From Sphingobium scionense (GTDB lineage Bacteria; Pseudomonadota; Alphaproteobacteria; Sphingomonadales; Sphingomonadaceae): a stretch of DNA of 33,351 nt. Below the pieces are notes generated by a model, which ran no database searches, had not been told where the DNA came from, and saw only the letters and a list, made by a program, of their open reading frames with translations. Shown in pieces: positions 16,053 through 23,193 of the stretch. Location of the stretch: the NCBI RefSeq assembly GCF_014197035.1, contig NZ_JACIEU010000023.1, forward strand, positions 43,173 through 76,523. Direction: 5' to 3'. Numbering within the stretch: the first letter of the stretch is position 1; each line of letters opens with the position of its first letter. The translations under genes were made by a program, and so were the position numbers.

Positions 16053-18044
16053 CTACAGGTCCATGCCGTCATTGGGATCGAGCGAGACCTGACGCGCCAC
16101 GCCCGTCATCTGGCGGCGTAGCGCCTGACGCTGGCGGGCGACATCTTCCGGCTCGTCGTCCAACAGAACCGCGAATTCCTCCGAAGGCTGCTGGTCGGTC
16201 GTCTCCTTGACGATGGCGACATGGTCGGGAAGCTCGGGTTCGCGGCGCAGACCGCTATTGGCCGGGTCGCCCTCCGCCTTCTCCATCTTGGCCATCAGCG
16301 CTGCGTCGGGTTTCTGTGGGGAGAGCGCCGACCAGCCGTCGGCGCGCGATGTGCGCCCGGACGCCTGCGGATCGGGCGGCGACAGCACGCGCTCCTTGAA
16401 GCGGGCGTCCTCATAATAGCGCGCCTTTTGTGCGCGGATTGGCGCTGTCCCAGCGATCATCACAATCTCCTCGGTAGGCGGAAGTTGCATCACCTCGCCG
16501 GGGGTCATCAGCGGGCGGGCGGTTTCGGAGCGCGACACCATAAGGTGTCCGAGCCAGGGCGACAGCCGGTGACCGGCATAGTTCTTCATCGCCTTCATCT
16601 CGGTCGCGGTGCCGAGCGCATCGGAGACGCGCTTCGCGGTGCGTTCGTCGTTGGTGGCGAAGCTGACCCGGACATGGCAGTTGTCGAGAATCGAGTTGTT
16701 TGCGCCATAGGCCTTCTCGATCTGGTTCAGGCTCTGCGCGATCAGAAAAGCTTTAAGTCCGTAGCCTGCCATGAAGGCTAGCGCGGACTCGAAGAAGTCG
16801 AGGCGGCCGAGCGCTGGAAACTCGTCGAGCATCATCAGCACGCGATGCTTGCGCTCCTTGGCGTGCAGGTCCTCGGTCAGGCGCCGGCCGATCTGGTTCA
16901 GCACGAGGCGGATGAGCGGCTTGGTCCGCGAGATATCGGATGGCGGCACCACAAGGTAGAGCGTCGCCGGACGCGGATCGGCGATCAGGTCGGCGATGCG
17001 CCAGTCGCAGCGCCGCGTCACCTGGGCGACGACGGGATCGCGATAGAGGCCGAGAAACGACATGGCGGTGGAGAGTACGCCGGACCGCTCGTTGTCGGAT
17101 TTGTTCAGCAGCTCCCGCGCCGTAGACGCGATAACCGGATGCGCTCCAGCCTCGCCGAGGTGCGGTGTCGTCATCATCGCCTTCAGCGTCGTCTCGATCG
17201 GCCGCTTCGGATCGGAGAGGAAACCAGCGACGCCAGCGAGCGTCTTGTCCGCCTCGGCGTAGAGGACGTGCAGGATCGCGCCGACCAACAGCGAGTGGCT
17301 GGTCTTCTCCCAGTGATTGCGTTTGTCGAGCGAACCCTCCGGATCGACCAGCACGTCGGCGACGTTCTGGACGTCACGGACTTCCCAATCGCCGCGGCGC
17401 ACCTCGAGCAGTGGATTGTAGGCGGCGGATTTCGGATTGGTTGGATCGAACAGCAGCACACGGCCATGCTTCGCCCGGAAGCCCGCGGTGAGCTGCCAGT
17501 TCTCGCCCTTGATGTCATGGACGATGGCTGAACCCGGCCAGGTCAGCAGCGACGGCACGACCAAGCCGACGCCCTTGCCGGAGCGCGTCGGCGCAAAGCA
17601 CAGCACATGCTCAGGTCCGTCATGTCGGAGATAGTCGCGCTCCAGCTTGCCGAGCACCACGCCATCCGGGCCGAGCAGGCCAGCCGCCTTCACCTCTCCC
17701 TTCTCGGCCCAGCGCGCCGAGCCGTAGGTCTCGACATTCTTGGCTTCCCGCGCCCGCCAGACCGACATGAGAGTCGCGACCGCGATCGAGATGAAACCGC
17801 CCGAAGCGGCGATGAAGGCTCCGTTGGTGAATATCTCCGGCGCATAGGCGTCGTAGGAGAACCACCACGCGAAGAAGGCCGGCGGGAAATAGACCGGCAC
17901 CCCTAAGAGCCTGAACCATGGCGCTCCGAGCTGCGCCTGAAAGCCGAGCTGCCAGGCGACGTACTGCGTCGCGCCCCAAGTCGTGATCAGCACGATCAGG
18001 AAGACGATGGTGATCTGGCCCCAGAGGATTTTGGTCGCGGACAT
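16053..18044 (-). CDS. traG: type IV coupling protein TraG (VirD4-like)
   Basis: TraG is the coupling ATPase that brings the relaxase-DNA complex to the mating pore. The 663-residue protein has two N-terminal membrane segments (about 10-30 and 75-95), the VETYGSARWA linker, Walker A APTRSGKG at 151-158, and Walker B MMLDEFPALGRLD at about 404-416, followed by FLIAQSLNQIEKAYG. ATG 18044 was chosen for its GAAAGGAG ribosome site; a start at 18113 would overlap the relaxase gene. It lies 32 bp after the relaxase stop. All motifs needed for activity are present. Confidence 0.95.
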   Translation of the reverse strand: MSATKILWGQITIVFLIVLITTWGATQYVAWQLGFQAQLGAPWFRLLGVPVYFPPAFFAWWFSYDAYAPEIFTNGAFIAASGGFISIAVATLMSVWRAREAKNVETYGSARWAEKGEVKAAGLLGPDGVVLGKLERDYLRHDGPEHVLCFAPTRSGKGVGLVVPSLLTWPGSAIVHDIKGENWQLTAGFRAKHGRVLLFDPTNPKSAAYNPLLEVRRGDWEVRDVQNVADVLVDPEGSLDKRNHWEKTSHSLLVGAILHVLYAEADKTLAGVAGFLSDPKRPIETTLKAMMTTPHLGEAGAHPVIASTARELLNKSDNERSGVLSTAMSFLGLYRDPVVAQVTRRCDWRIADLIADPRPATLYLVVPPSDISRTKPLIRLVLNQIGRRLTEDLHAKERKHRVLMMLDEFPALGRLDFFESALAFMAGYGLKAFLIAQSLNQIEKAYGANNSILDNCHVRVSFATNDERTAKRVSDALGTATEMKAMKNYAGHRLSPWLGHLMVSRSETARPLMTPGEVMQLPPTEEIVMIAGTAPIRAQKARYYEDARFKERVLSPPDPQASGRTSRADGWSALSPQKPDAALMAKMEKAEGDPANSGLRREPELPDHVAIVKETTDQQPSEEFAVLLDDEPEDVARQRQALRRQMTGVARQVSLDPNDGMDL

Positions 18045-18076
18045 CGGCGTTGCTCCTTTCTTCTTCTTGTTCGTGG

Positions 18077-19834
18077 CTAAAGGCCGAGGTCGCGCTTGCG
18101 CCCGAGGCTCCACTCGATGCCGCCGCCATCGCGGGCGACGCCGGCGACGTGCTGGCCGAGTTTGCGTTCGATCTCGCGCGACCAGGGCACGAGCTGGAAG
18201 CCGAGCCCGTTGTCGATCATGGCGAAGCGTCCCGAGGAGAGCGTCAGGCGCTGGCGATAGATCCCCGAGACATGCTCGCCGGCCGCGGCTTTTACATTCG
18301 GCATCCCTGTCTCGGCCGACAGCTTCTCACCCACGGCGTCCAGTTCGCGCTGGCGCAGCGTGCTCAGCAGATCGCGCTGGAGGATAATGCGCTGACCCTG
18401 GCGGCGGCCGAGCCCTTCGTCAGCGAGATGTTCGGCGCGGGCCTGCATGGCGTCGCGCGCCTCGCGGCCGAACCCGGCAAGAGAGAGCGGCATCTGTTCG
18501 CGCTCGACCAGACGATGGTCGAGCCAGGTGGCGCCCGGCGCGGTGACCTGGGTGCGCAGATCGAGATCGGAACGGGTGGCCAGCACCAGCGTCGGCCGCT
18601 GGTCCTCCGGCCCGCCGAAGCGTCGGACCTCGACGATGCCGCCGACGGACGGTGCGTGCTCGAAGGTTTCGATGCCACGGAATCGGACATGGTGGGCCCG
18701 GCCGTCGGTGCCGTCGATCACGGCATAGGCTTCGCCGGTCAGCTCGTCATGAAGACCCTTGTCGACCAGACGCCCGATGATCGGGGAGCCGGAGCCGCCG
18801 TCGATCACATAGTCGGCGACGCCGCGATCCTGGCCGCGCTCGGTGAAGGCACGGTGCATGGTCTTGATGATGTCGCCGCGCATGCCGAGATCGCGAAGGT
18901 GGCGTTCGGCTTCCAGCCCGACCATCCATTCGCCAGGACCGGTCGACGTGGCGAGCCCCATCTTCTCGAGATGCTGGAGGCGGCCGATCATTAGGCGGCG
19001 GGTCTCGGAATCCGCTGGGCCGTCTGACGCGGAGCGAAAGTCGATGGCGCCGACGTCGTCGGCCTGGCCGCGGATTTCGACGTCAAGGCGCGTCCACCGA
19101 TCGGCCGTGACTTCCTTCTCAAGGGCGTTGCGGATTTCGTGCTCGGGCTTCGGGCCAAGCTCGATCGACACCAGATCCTCGGCGCGCGAGCGCAGGCCCC
19201 GGCTGATGTATTCGCGTGAGATCACGAGATCGGCGCCGGTCTCATCTACACCGCGCACGAGCAGATGGACGTGTGGATTGTCGGTGTTCCAGTGATCGAC
19301 GGCGACCCAGTCCAGCCGCGTCCCCAGATCGGCTTCCATCTGTTGCGCGAGGTCGCGAGTGAAGGCCCTGAGGTCGGTCATCTCGCCGGCGTCCTCCGGC
19401 GAGACGATGAAGCGGAAATGGTGGCGGTCGTCCTTGCACCGGTCAGCAAACGCGAGATCGTCGGCGCGATCGGAGCCGGCGTCGAACATAACGCCCTTTT
19501 CGCCATCCCGGCTGACACCCTCGCGCTTGAGGTAGGACAGATGCGCGGACAGCGGCGCGGAGCGGAAGGACCGGCCTTGGTGGCGCACGACGCGCGCCTT
19601 GACGACGACGCGGCGCGTTGAGCTGAACAGGCGGCTGGGGCTGAAACTGCCGCGTCCCCGGCCGAAGGTCGAGCGGCCATAGCCAGACGCGCGTCTGCCT
19701 AACGCGGGCGCACCGGTATGGCCCGCCTTCTTCGCGGCCCGCAGCACCTGGTTGAGGAAGCTCTTCGCCTTGGGTGCGCGCGTGGCTTTGATGCGGCCAG
19801 GCCGGACGCGAAAATCGCTGTCGCCCTCGCTCAT
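18077..19834 (-). CDS. conjugative relaxase (VirD2/TraI-type, DUF3363)
   Basis: The 585-residue protein is a relaxase of the kind found in Tn4371-like elements (RlxS/VirD2-like, with a DUF3363-type C-terminus). It should nick oriT, stay bound to the 5' end and pilot the strand into the recipient. An Arg-rich N-terminus precedes the catalytic domain: a candidate nucleophile Tyr101 in HLSYLKREG, His138-His139 in DRHHFRFIVSPEDA, and the metal-binding His181, His188 and His190 in DHWNTDNPHVHLLVRG. The C-terminal half has no recognised helicase or primase motif. GGAGG stands seven bases before ATG 19834, which also overlaps the stop of the 84-codon ORF. Confidence 0.92.
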   Translation of the reverse strand: MSEGDSDFRVRPGRIKATRAPKAKSFLNQVLRAAKKAGHTGAPALGRRASGYGRSTFGRGRGSFSPSRLFSSTRRVVVKARVVRHQGRSFRSAPLSAHLSYLKREGVSRDGEKGVMFDAGSDRADDLAFADRCKDDRHHFRFIVSPEDAGEMTDLRAFTRDLAQQMEADLGTRLDWVAVDHWNTDNPHVHLLVRGVDETGADLVISREYISRGLRSRAEDLVSIELGPKPEHEIRNALEKEVTADRWTRLDVEIRGQADDVGAIDFRSASDGPADSETRRLMIGRLQHLEKMGLATSTGPGEWMVGLEAERHLRDLGMRGDIIKTMHRAFTERGQDRGVADYVIDGGSGSPIIGRLVDKGLHDELTGEAYAVIDGTDGRAHHVRFRGIETFEHAPSVGGIVEVRRFGGPEDQRPTLVLATRSDLDLRTQVTAPGATWLDHRLVEREQMPLSLAGFGREARDAMQARAEHLADEGLGRRQGQRIILQRDLLSTLRQRELDAVGEKLSAETGMPNVKAAAGEHVSGIYRQRLTLSSGRFAMIDNGLGFQLVPWSREIERKLGQHVAGVARDGGGIEWSLGRKRDLGL

Positions 19835-20085
19835 AGTGAGCCTCCGGACAGCGGCAATTCAGGCCCGTGCATACGGAAGCCTTGAAATCCTTCACAAAAA
19901 CCGGTCCTCATGCCCGCGACCGACCGCCATGCACGCCAAAACGCAAGCCTCCTCAGAGGCTTACAGCGTTTCGGGCATGCGCTTTTATCTCGCCGTCTGT
20001 TGGTCGTGTTTCCCTGCGACCCCCATCCTCCCGCCCAACCTGACCGGAAGCCCGCTACGACGCGCCAGAGTGCGAATGCCGTCAT
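19831..20085 (-). CDS. hypothetical 84-residue basic protein bridging transglycosylase and relaxase
   Basis: This frame starts with an ATG that overlaps the transglycosylase stop (ATGA at 20082-20085) and ends with a TGA that overlaps the relaxase start (19831-19834), so it fills the gap exactly and in coupled fashion. A GGGAGA sequence lies about six bases upstream. The predicted protein is rich in Arg, Trp and Gly (for example RRLAFWRAWRSVAGMRTGF) and matches no family I recognise. The same DNA holds a strong nested inverted repeat, so its sequence may instead be kept for a non-coding reason such as oriT. Both may be true. Confidence 0.45.
   Translation of the reverse strand: MTAFALWRVVAGFRSGWAGGWGSQGNTTNRRRDKSACPKRCKPLRRLAFWRAWRSVAGMRTGFCEGFQGFRMHGPELPLSGGSL
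19909..19979. other. nested inverted repeat, candidate oriT or relaxosome site
   Basis: An outer perfect pair CATGCCCG (19909-19916) and CGGGCATG (19972-19979) encloses AAACG (19939-19943) with CGTTT (19967-19971), and an inner hairpin AAGCCTC (19945-19951) with GAGGCTT (19956-19962) and a 4-base CTCA loop. It lies just upstream of the relaxase gene, where oriT is commonly found. A CATCCTCCCG sequence 50 bp further (20024-20033) weakly resembles the IncP/Ti nick region ATCCTG but is not a match. Confidence 0.5.
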
Positions 20086-20858
20086 CGCGGCTCTCCCGCA
20101 CGATTGTGGACGACGAACAGGCCCGCAGACTGCGGGACGATGGCGGAGACATCGCGCGCGGTCGGTACTGCCGGCGCATCGTCCCGATTGCCATCGCGCT
20201 GCACAGGATCGGCCGCCGATGTGCGCTCGGATTGCGCGACGAACAGCGGCGCGCGAGTCCAGGCTTGCGGATCGGCGGCGGCAACGACGGTCGCAGGCGC
20301 GGTCAGTTCACCGCCGCCGAAGATAGGGAGGAGTGCGGCGACATAGGCGCGCGTCTCCGCCGGCAAGGGGCGGCCGGCGAGATATTCCTCATATCGGCCG
20401 GGTCCCGCATTGTAGGCGGCGAGAAAGCCGGGTGAACCGTACCGATCGTGCATTTCGCGCAGATACGCCGCGCCCGCCAGGATGTTGTCGCGCGGATTGA
20501 AGGGATCGGGTCCGAGCGAATACCGAGCGCGCAGACCCGCCCAGGTGTCGGGCATGATTTGCATCAGGCCCATCGCGCCCTTCGGCGAGACGGCCCGCAC
20601 CTCATTCGCGCTCTCGACGCGCATGACCGCCCTGATCCAGGTCGCCGGGATGCCGAAGTGCTGTGCCGCTTCCGCGATGTGAGCCGCGTAGGGACCGGCC
20701 GGACCGGCGCGTTCGACCGGCGCGCTCTGCGCCCGGGTGAAGGCCGATGGTGCGCCGATGAGAAACAGGCCGGAAAGGAGAAGGGCGCCTGCATGCCGGG
20801 CGGCGCGATGACGCCCGGCAGCGGTGATGTGACGCGCGGATGGGGACAGCCGGCGCAT
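20082..20858 (-). CDS. lytic transglycosylase, SLT family (VirB1-like)
   Basis: The 258-residue protein should cut peptidoglycan locally so that the transfer apparatus can cross the cell wall. A signal peptide (hydrophobic core about 24-39, AFTRAQ cleavage region) precedes a soluble lytic transglycosylase domain: catalytic Glu82 in RVESANEVRAVSPKGA, then GLMQIMPDTW (97-106) and the FLAAYNAGPGRYEEYL segment. The C-terminal 70 residues are low-complexity. ATG 20858 was chosen because it lies 4 bp after the DUF736 stop and gives a normal signal peptide; the longer frame to 20999 is antisense noise inside DUF736. Confidence 0.9.
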   Translation of the reverse strand: MRRLSPSARHITAAGRHRAARHAGALLLSGLFLIGAPSAFTRAQSAPVERAGPAGPYAAHIAEAAQHFGIPATWIRAVMRVESANEVRAVSPKGAMGLMQIMPDTWAGLRARYSLGPDPFNPRDNILAGAAYLREMHDRYGSPGFLAAYNAGPGRYEEYLAGRPLPAETRAYVAALLPIFGGGELTAPATVVAAADPQAWTRAPLFVAQSERTSAADPVQRDGNRDDAPAVPTARDVSAIVPQSAGLFVVHNRAGEPR

Positions 20859-20862
20859 CGGC

Positions 20863-21198
20863 TCAATCCCGATCGCCGCGCTTGGGCGGGCGGTTCCAGT
20901 GCAGGCCCCAGGCGGTCTTGTCGTCGCCGGACTGGAACAGGTTGGCGCGGATAGGCTGCACGAAGACGGGATCGTCGAGCTGCAACGAGACGTAGTCACC
21001 GGCGCGTTCGCCGGTGCGCTTCCAACCGGCGCCGACCTCCGGTCCGTCCTCGTCGCGGAGGTGGATACGATAGTCGGGCGCGTTCTCCGCGTCGGACGGT
21101 TCGGCGGGAACGACCGTCAGCTCAATGTCGAGCGAGAGGGTGCGGATACGGCCCGAATAGCCCGATTTCGTGCGGGTGAATTCTCCGATCTGGGACAT
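20863..21198 (-). CDS. DUF736 family protein (first copy)
   Basis: The 111-residue protein begins MSQIGEFTRTKSGYSGRIRT and ends with VSLQLDDPVFVQPIRANLFQSGDD then a HWNRPP tail, the DUF736 pattern. DUF736 proteins are small, probably beta-rich, and are almost always found on ICEs and plasmids of Proteobacteria; their function is unknown. A second copy lies at 26436-26762, and the two share layout but differ clearly in sequence. An AGGAG site precedes ATG 21198. It lies 48 bp after traF. Confidence 0.9.
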   Translation of the reverse strand: MSQIGEFTRTKSGYSGRIRTLSLDIELTVVPAEPSDAENAPDYRIHLRDEDGPEVGAGWKRTGERAGDYVSLQLDDPVFVQPIRANLFQSGDDKTAWGLHWNRPPKRGDRD

Positions 21199-21246
21199 GG
21201 AAAGGCTCCTTTGCTGTGCGGTGGAAGGACGGGATGGACGCGCGCG

Positions 21247-21792
21247 TCACCGCGTTGGCGCGCGCCATTCGAAGCGGCCGTTGCCCTCTTCATCGGTGTA
21301 GAGAGGCGCCGCCCGACCGATCATTGTGTCGGTCGAGACGGGGCCGAAGTAGCGACCGTCGAGGCTGTCGCGGACCTGCCAGTTCATGAGGAAGATCTCG
21401 CCCACGGCGATGAGGCGGCAGCCTTGCCAGCTCGGCAGGACGCGGCCCAATCGGTCGCGATCAAGCGCTTCGGCCATGTCGACGCCATCGACCGAAATCG
21501 TGCGGCCTGTGCGACAGACACGTTGCCCGGCAACGCCGGCGACGCGCTTCATCAAAGGCACGCCACGCGGCAGGTAACCGCGCTCGGCCAGGAAGGTCGC
21601 GAGTGGTTCAGGCGCATCGACGGCGACGAGGTCGGTGACCTCGGGCAGTTCGTCGGAATCGATCGCGTAGAGCCCGATCGGGACACTCGCCGAGGCGTTC
21701 CAGACGAGTTTCAGCGGCAACGGAAGGAAGGCCGCGATGGCTACACCCATCGCCGCGAAATACGTCGCCATGGCGTAGCCGAAGCGGCTCAT
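21247..21792 (-). CDS. traF: conjugative signal peptidase TraF (S26 family)
   Basis: TraF is a membrane-bound serine protease of the S26 family; in RP4 it processes and cyclises the TrbC pilin. The 181-residue protein has one N-terminal membrane helix (about 7-28), the catalytic Ser36 in NASASVPIGLY, and the Lys82 region GVPLMKRVAG, with the GxxFLMNWQVRDSLDGRYFGPV box near the C-terminus. The set is complete, so it should be active on the TrbC encoded at 14116-14448. The start overlaps the DUF2840 stop (ATGA). Confidence 0.92.
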   Translation of the reverse strand: MSRFGYAMATYFAAMGVAIAAFLPLPLKLVWNASASVPIGLYAIDSDELPEVTDLVAVDAPEPLATFLAERGYLPRGVPLMKRVAGVAGQRVCRTGRTISVDGVDMAEALDRDRLGRVLPSWQGCRLIAVGEIFLMNWQVRDSLDGRYFGPVSTDTMIGRAAPLYTDEEGNGRFEWRAPTR

Positions 21793-22307
21793 GGCTCGGC
21801 CCTCCGGCGCAGCAGGAAGGCCCGATGCTGCTCGGCACTGTAGGCGCGTGGCTCCTCGCTGGCGGTCAGGCGGTTGTGGATGTGGCGCCAGTGATCGGGC
21901 GACACATCGACCGGATCGACGCCGATAGCCTCGATGGCGTCAATCGCCTGCAGCACGCGCTCGACCTTCGGCCAGCCTTCGATCTTCAGCAGGATGTCGC
22001 CGCCAGGCCGAACAAAGGGCAGCGTCTGAAACGGCTCGCCGGCGCCAACAGCGCGCACGATGTCGATGCGCGAGATGATCGTGCCGAACTCGTTCGCCGC
22101 CCAGCGGACGAAGGCGAAGACGCTGTTCGGCGCAAAGCCCATGACACGGCGGCGGCGATCGAGGATCCGTTCGTAGGTGTCGTGGCCGAACCGGATCCAG
22201 TTCTCGACCTTCTTCTCGATCCAGGTCAGCTCGACCAGTGTCGTGGAGGGCGGCGGGCTGGCCGGTGCAGCGCCCGCGCGCGCGCGCGGGGCCGCGGTGC
22301 TGGTCAT
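21789..22307 (-). CDS. DUF2840 family protein
   Basis: The 172-residue protein contains the DUF2840 core (TLVELTWIEKKVENWIRFGH, then RVMGFAPNSVFAFVRWAANE and GGDILLKIEGWPKVERVLQAID). The family is found next to traF in alphaproteobacterial ICEs and its function is unknown. An Ala/Pro-rich 23-residue N-terminus precedes the core. It overlaps its neighbours by 4 bp on both sides, so it is part of the coupled transfer operon. Confidence 0.9.
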   Translation of the reverse strand: MTSTAAPRARAGAAPASPPPSTTLVELTWIEKKVENWIRFGHDTYERILDRRRRVMGFAPNSVFAFVRWAANEFGTIISRIDIVRAVGAGEPFQTLPFVRPGGDILLKIEGWPKVERVLQAIDAIEAIGVDPVDVSPDHWRHIHNRLTASEEPRAYSAEQHRAFLLRRRAEP

Positions 22308-22558
22308 GACGGGTCTCCTTCGGTGTTGGGAAATTCGCGCGCGAGCAGCTCGCGCAGCATGTCGGCGACGGTGACGCCGCGCTGGAAGGCGGCGATCTTG
22401 ATGCGCCCGCGCAAGTCCGGTGCGACGTCGATGGTCAGCCGGGCGGTGTAACCGCCATCGGCCGCCCCGCGCGCCGAGGGCGCATCCGACGCCTTGATCC
22501 AGCTTTCGGGATCGGCGGGGCGCGTGGCGAAACTGCGCTTCGGGGATCGCTCGGTCAT
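22304..22558 (-). CDS. ParG-like ribbon-helix-helix partition protein
   Basis: The 84-residue protein directly follows parA with a 4-bp overlap. The C-terminal half (YTARLTIDVAPDLRGRIKIA, then QRGVTVADMLRELLAREF) is a ribbon-helix-helix domain; the N-terminal half is flexible and basic. This is the size, layout and position of ParG/Omega-type centromere-binding partners of ParA. It would bind a centromere site and load ParA, and may repress its own operon. The longer open frame to 23266 is a shadow of parA. Confidence 0.8.
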   Translation of the reverse strand: MTERSPKRSFATRPADPESWIKASDAPSARGAADGGYTARLTIDVAPDLRGRIKIAAFQRGVTVADMLRELLAREFPNTEGDPS

Positions 22559-23193
22559 GGCGCGATCCTTTCGATCTCGGCGCAGAGCGCGGCGATTTCG
22601 CGAGCGGCGGGGCTGTCTTCGTTCACTTCGGAAACCAGCCGGCCGGATTGCGCCGCGTCCGCGAAGGCCACACGCTGGCCGATGGTGGCGCCGAGCACCG
22701 GCGGGTCGTGGTCGGCAAGGGTCTCGGCCGTCGCGCGGGCAATGACGGTGCGCGCGCCGCAGCGGTTCAGCACGAAGCGGGCGGCGAGCTGCGGGCGATA
22801 GATGCGCGCCTCGCCGAGCAGCGAGAGCATCTCGGCGGAGGCCCAGCCGTCGAACGGCGAGGGCTGAACCGGGATCAGCACCAGGTCGGCGGCGAGCAGC
22901 GCCGAGCGCATCAGCCCGGCGACACGCGGCGGCCCGTCGATGACGACGTGATCGACATCGCGCGCCAGCTCCGGGGCCTCGCGATGCAGCGTGTCGCGCG
23001 CCAGACCGACGACGCCGAAGAGCCTTGGAAGCGCCTCGCGAGCGCGCTGCTGCGACCAGTCGAGCGCCGAGCCTTGCGGGTCCGCGTCTATCAGCGTGAC
23101 GCGCTTTCCCCTGGCCGCCCATTCGCCGGCGAGATGTAGGGCCAGCGTCGTCTTGCCGACGCCGCCCTTCTGATTGAGAAGCGCGACGATCAT
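22555..23193 (-). CDS. parA: ParA-family partition ATPase
   Basis: The 212-residue protein is a short, single-domain ParA ATPase without an N-terminal DNA-binding domain. The deviant Walker A QKGGVGKTT is at residues 8-16, Walker A-prime LIDADPQGSALDW at about 34-46, and Walker B HVVIDGPPR near 82-90. Such proteins segregate low-copy plasmids; in ICEs they stabilise the excised circle. The gene overlaps repA and the parG-like gene by 4 bp, giving a repA-parA-parG cassette. Confidence 0.94.
   Translation of the reverse strand: MIVALLNQKGGVGKTTLALHLAGEWAARGKRVTLIDADPQGSALDWSQQRAREALPRLFGVVGLARDTLHREAPELARDVDHVVIDGPPRVAGLMRSALLAADLVLIPVQPSPFDGWASAEMLSLLGEARIYRPQLAARFVLNRCGARTVIARATAETLADHDPPVLGATIGQRVAFADAAQSGRLVSEVNEDSPAAREIAALCAEIERIAP

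Noticed and set aside
20015..20040. CATCCTCCCG as the exact nic site
   Set aside because: It resembles the IncP/Ti nick word ATCCTG but differs at the base next to the expected nick, and such short words occur by chance. It is mentioned only as a weak hint.
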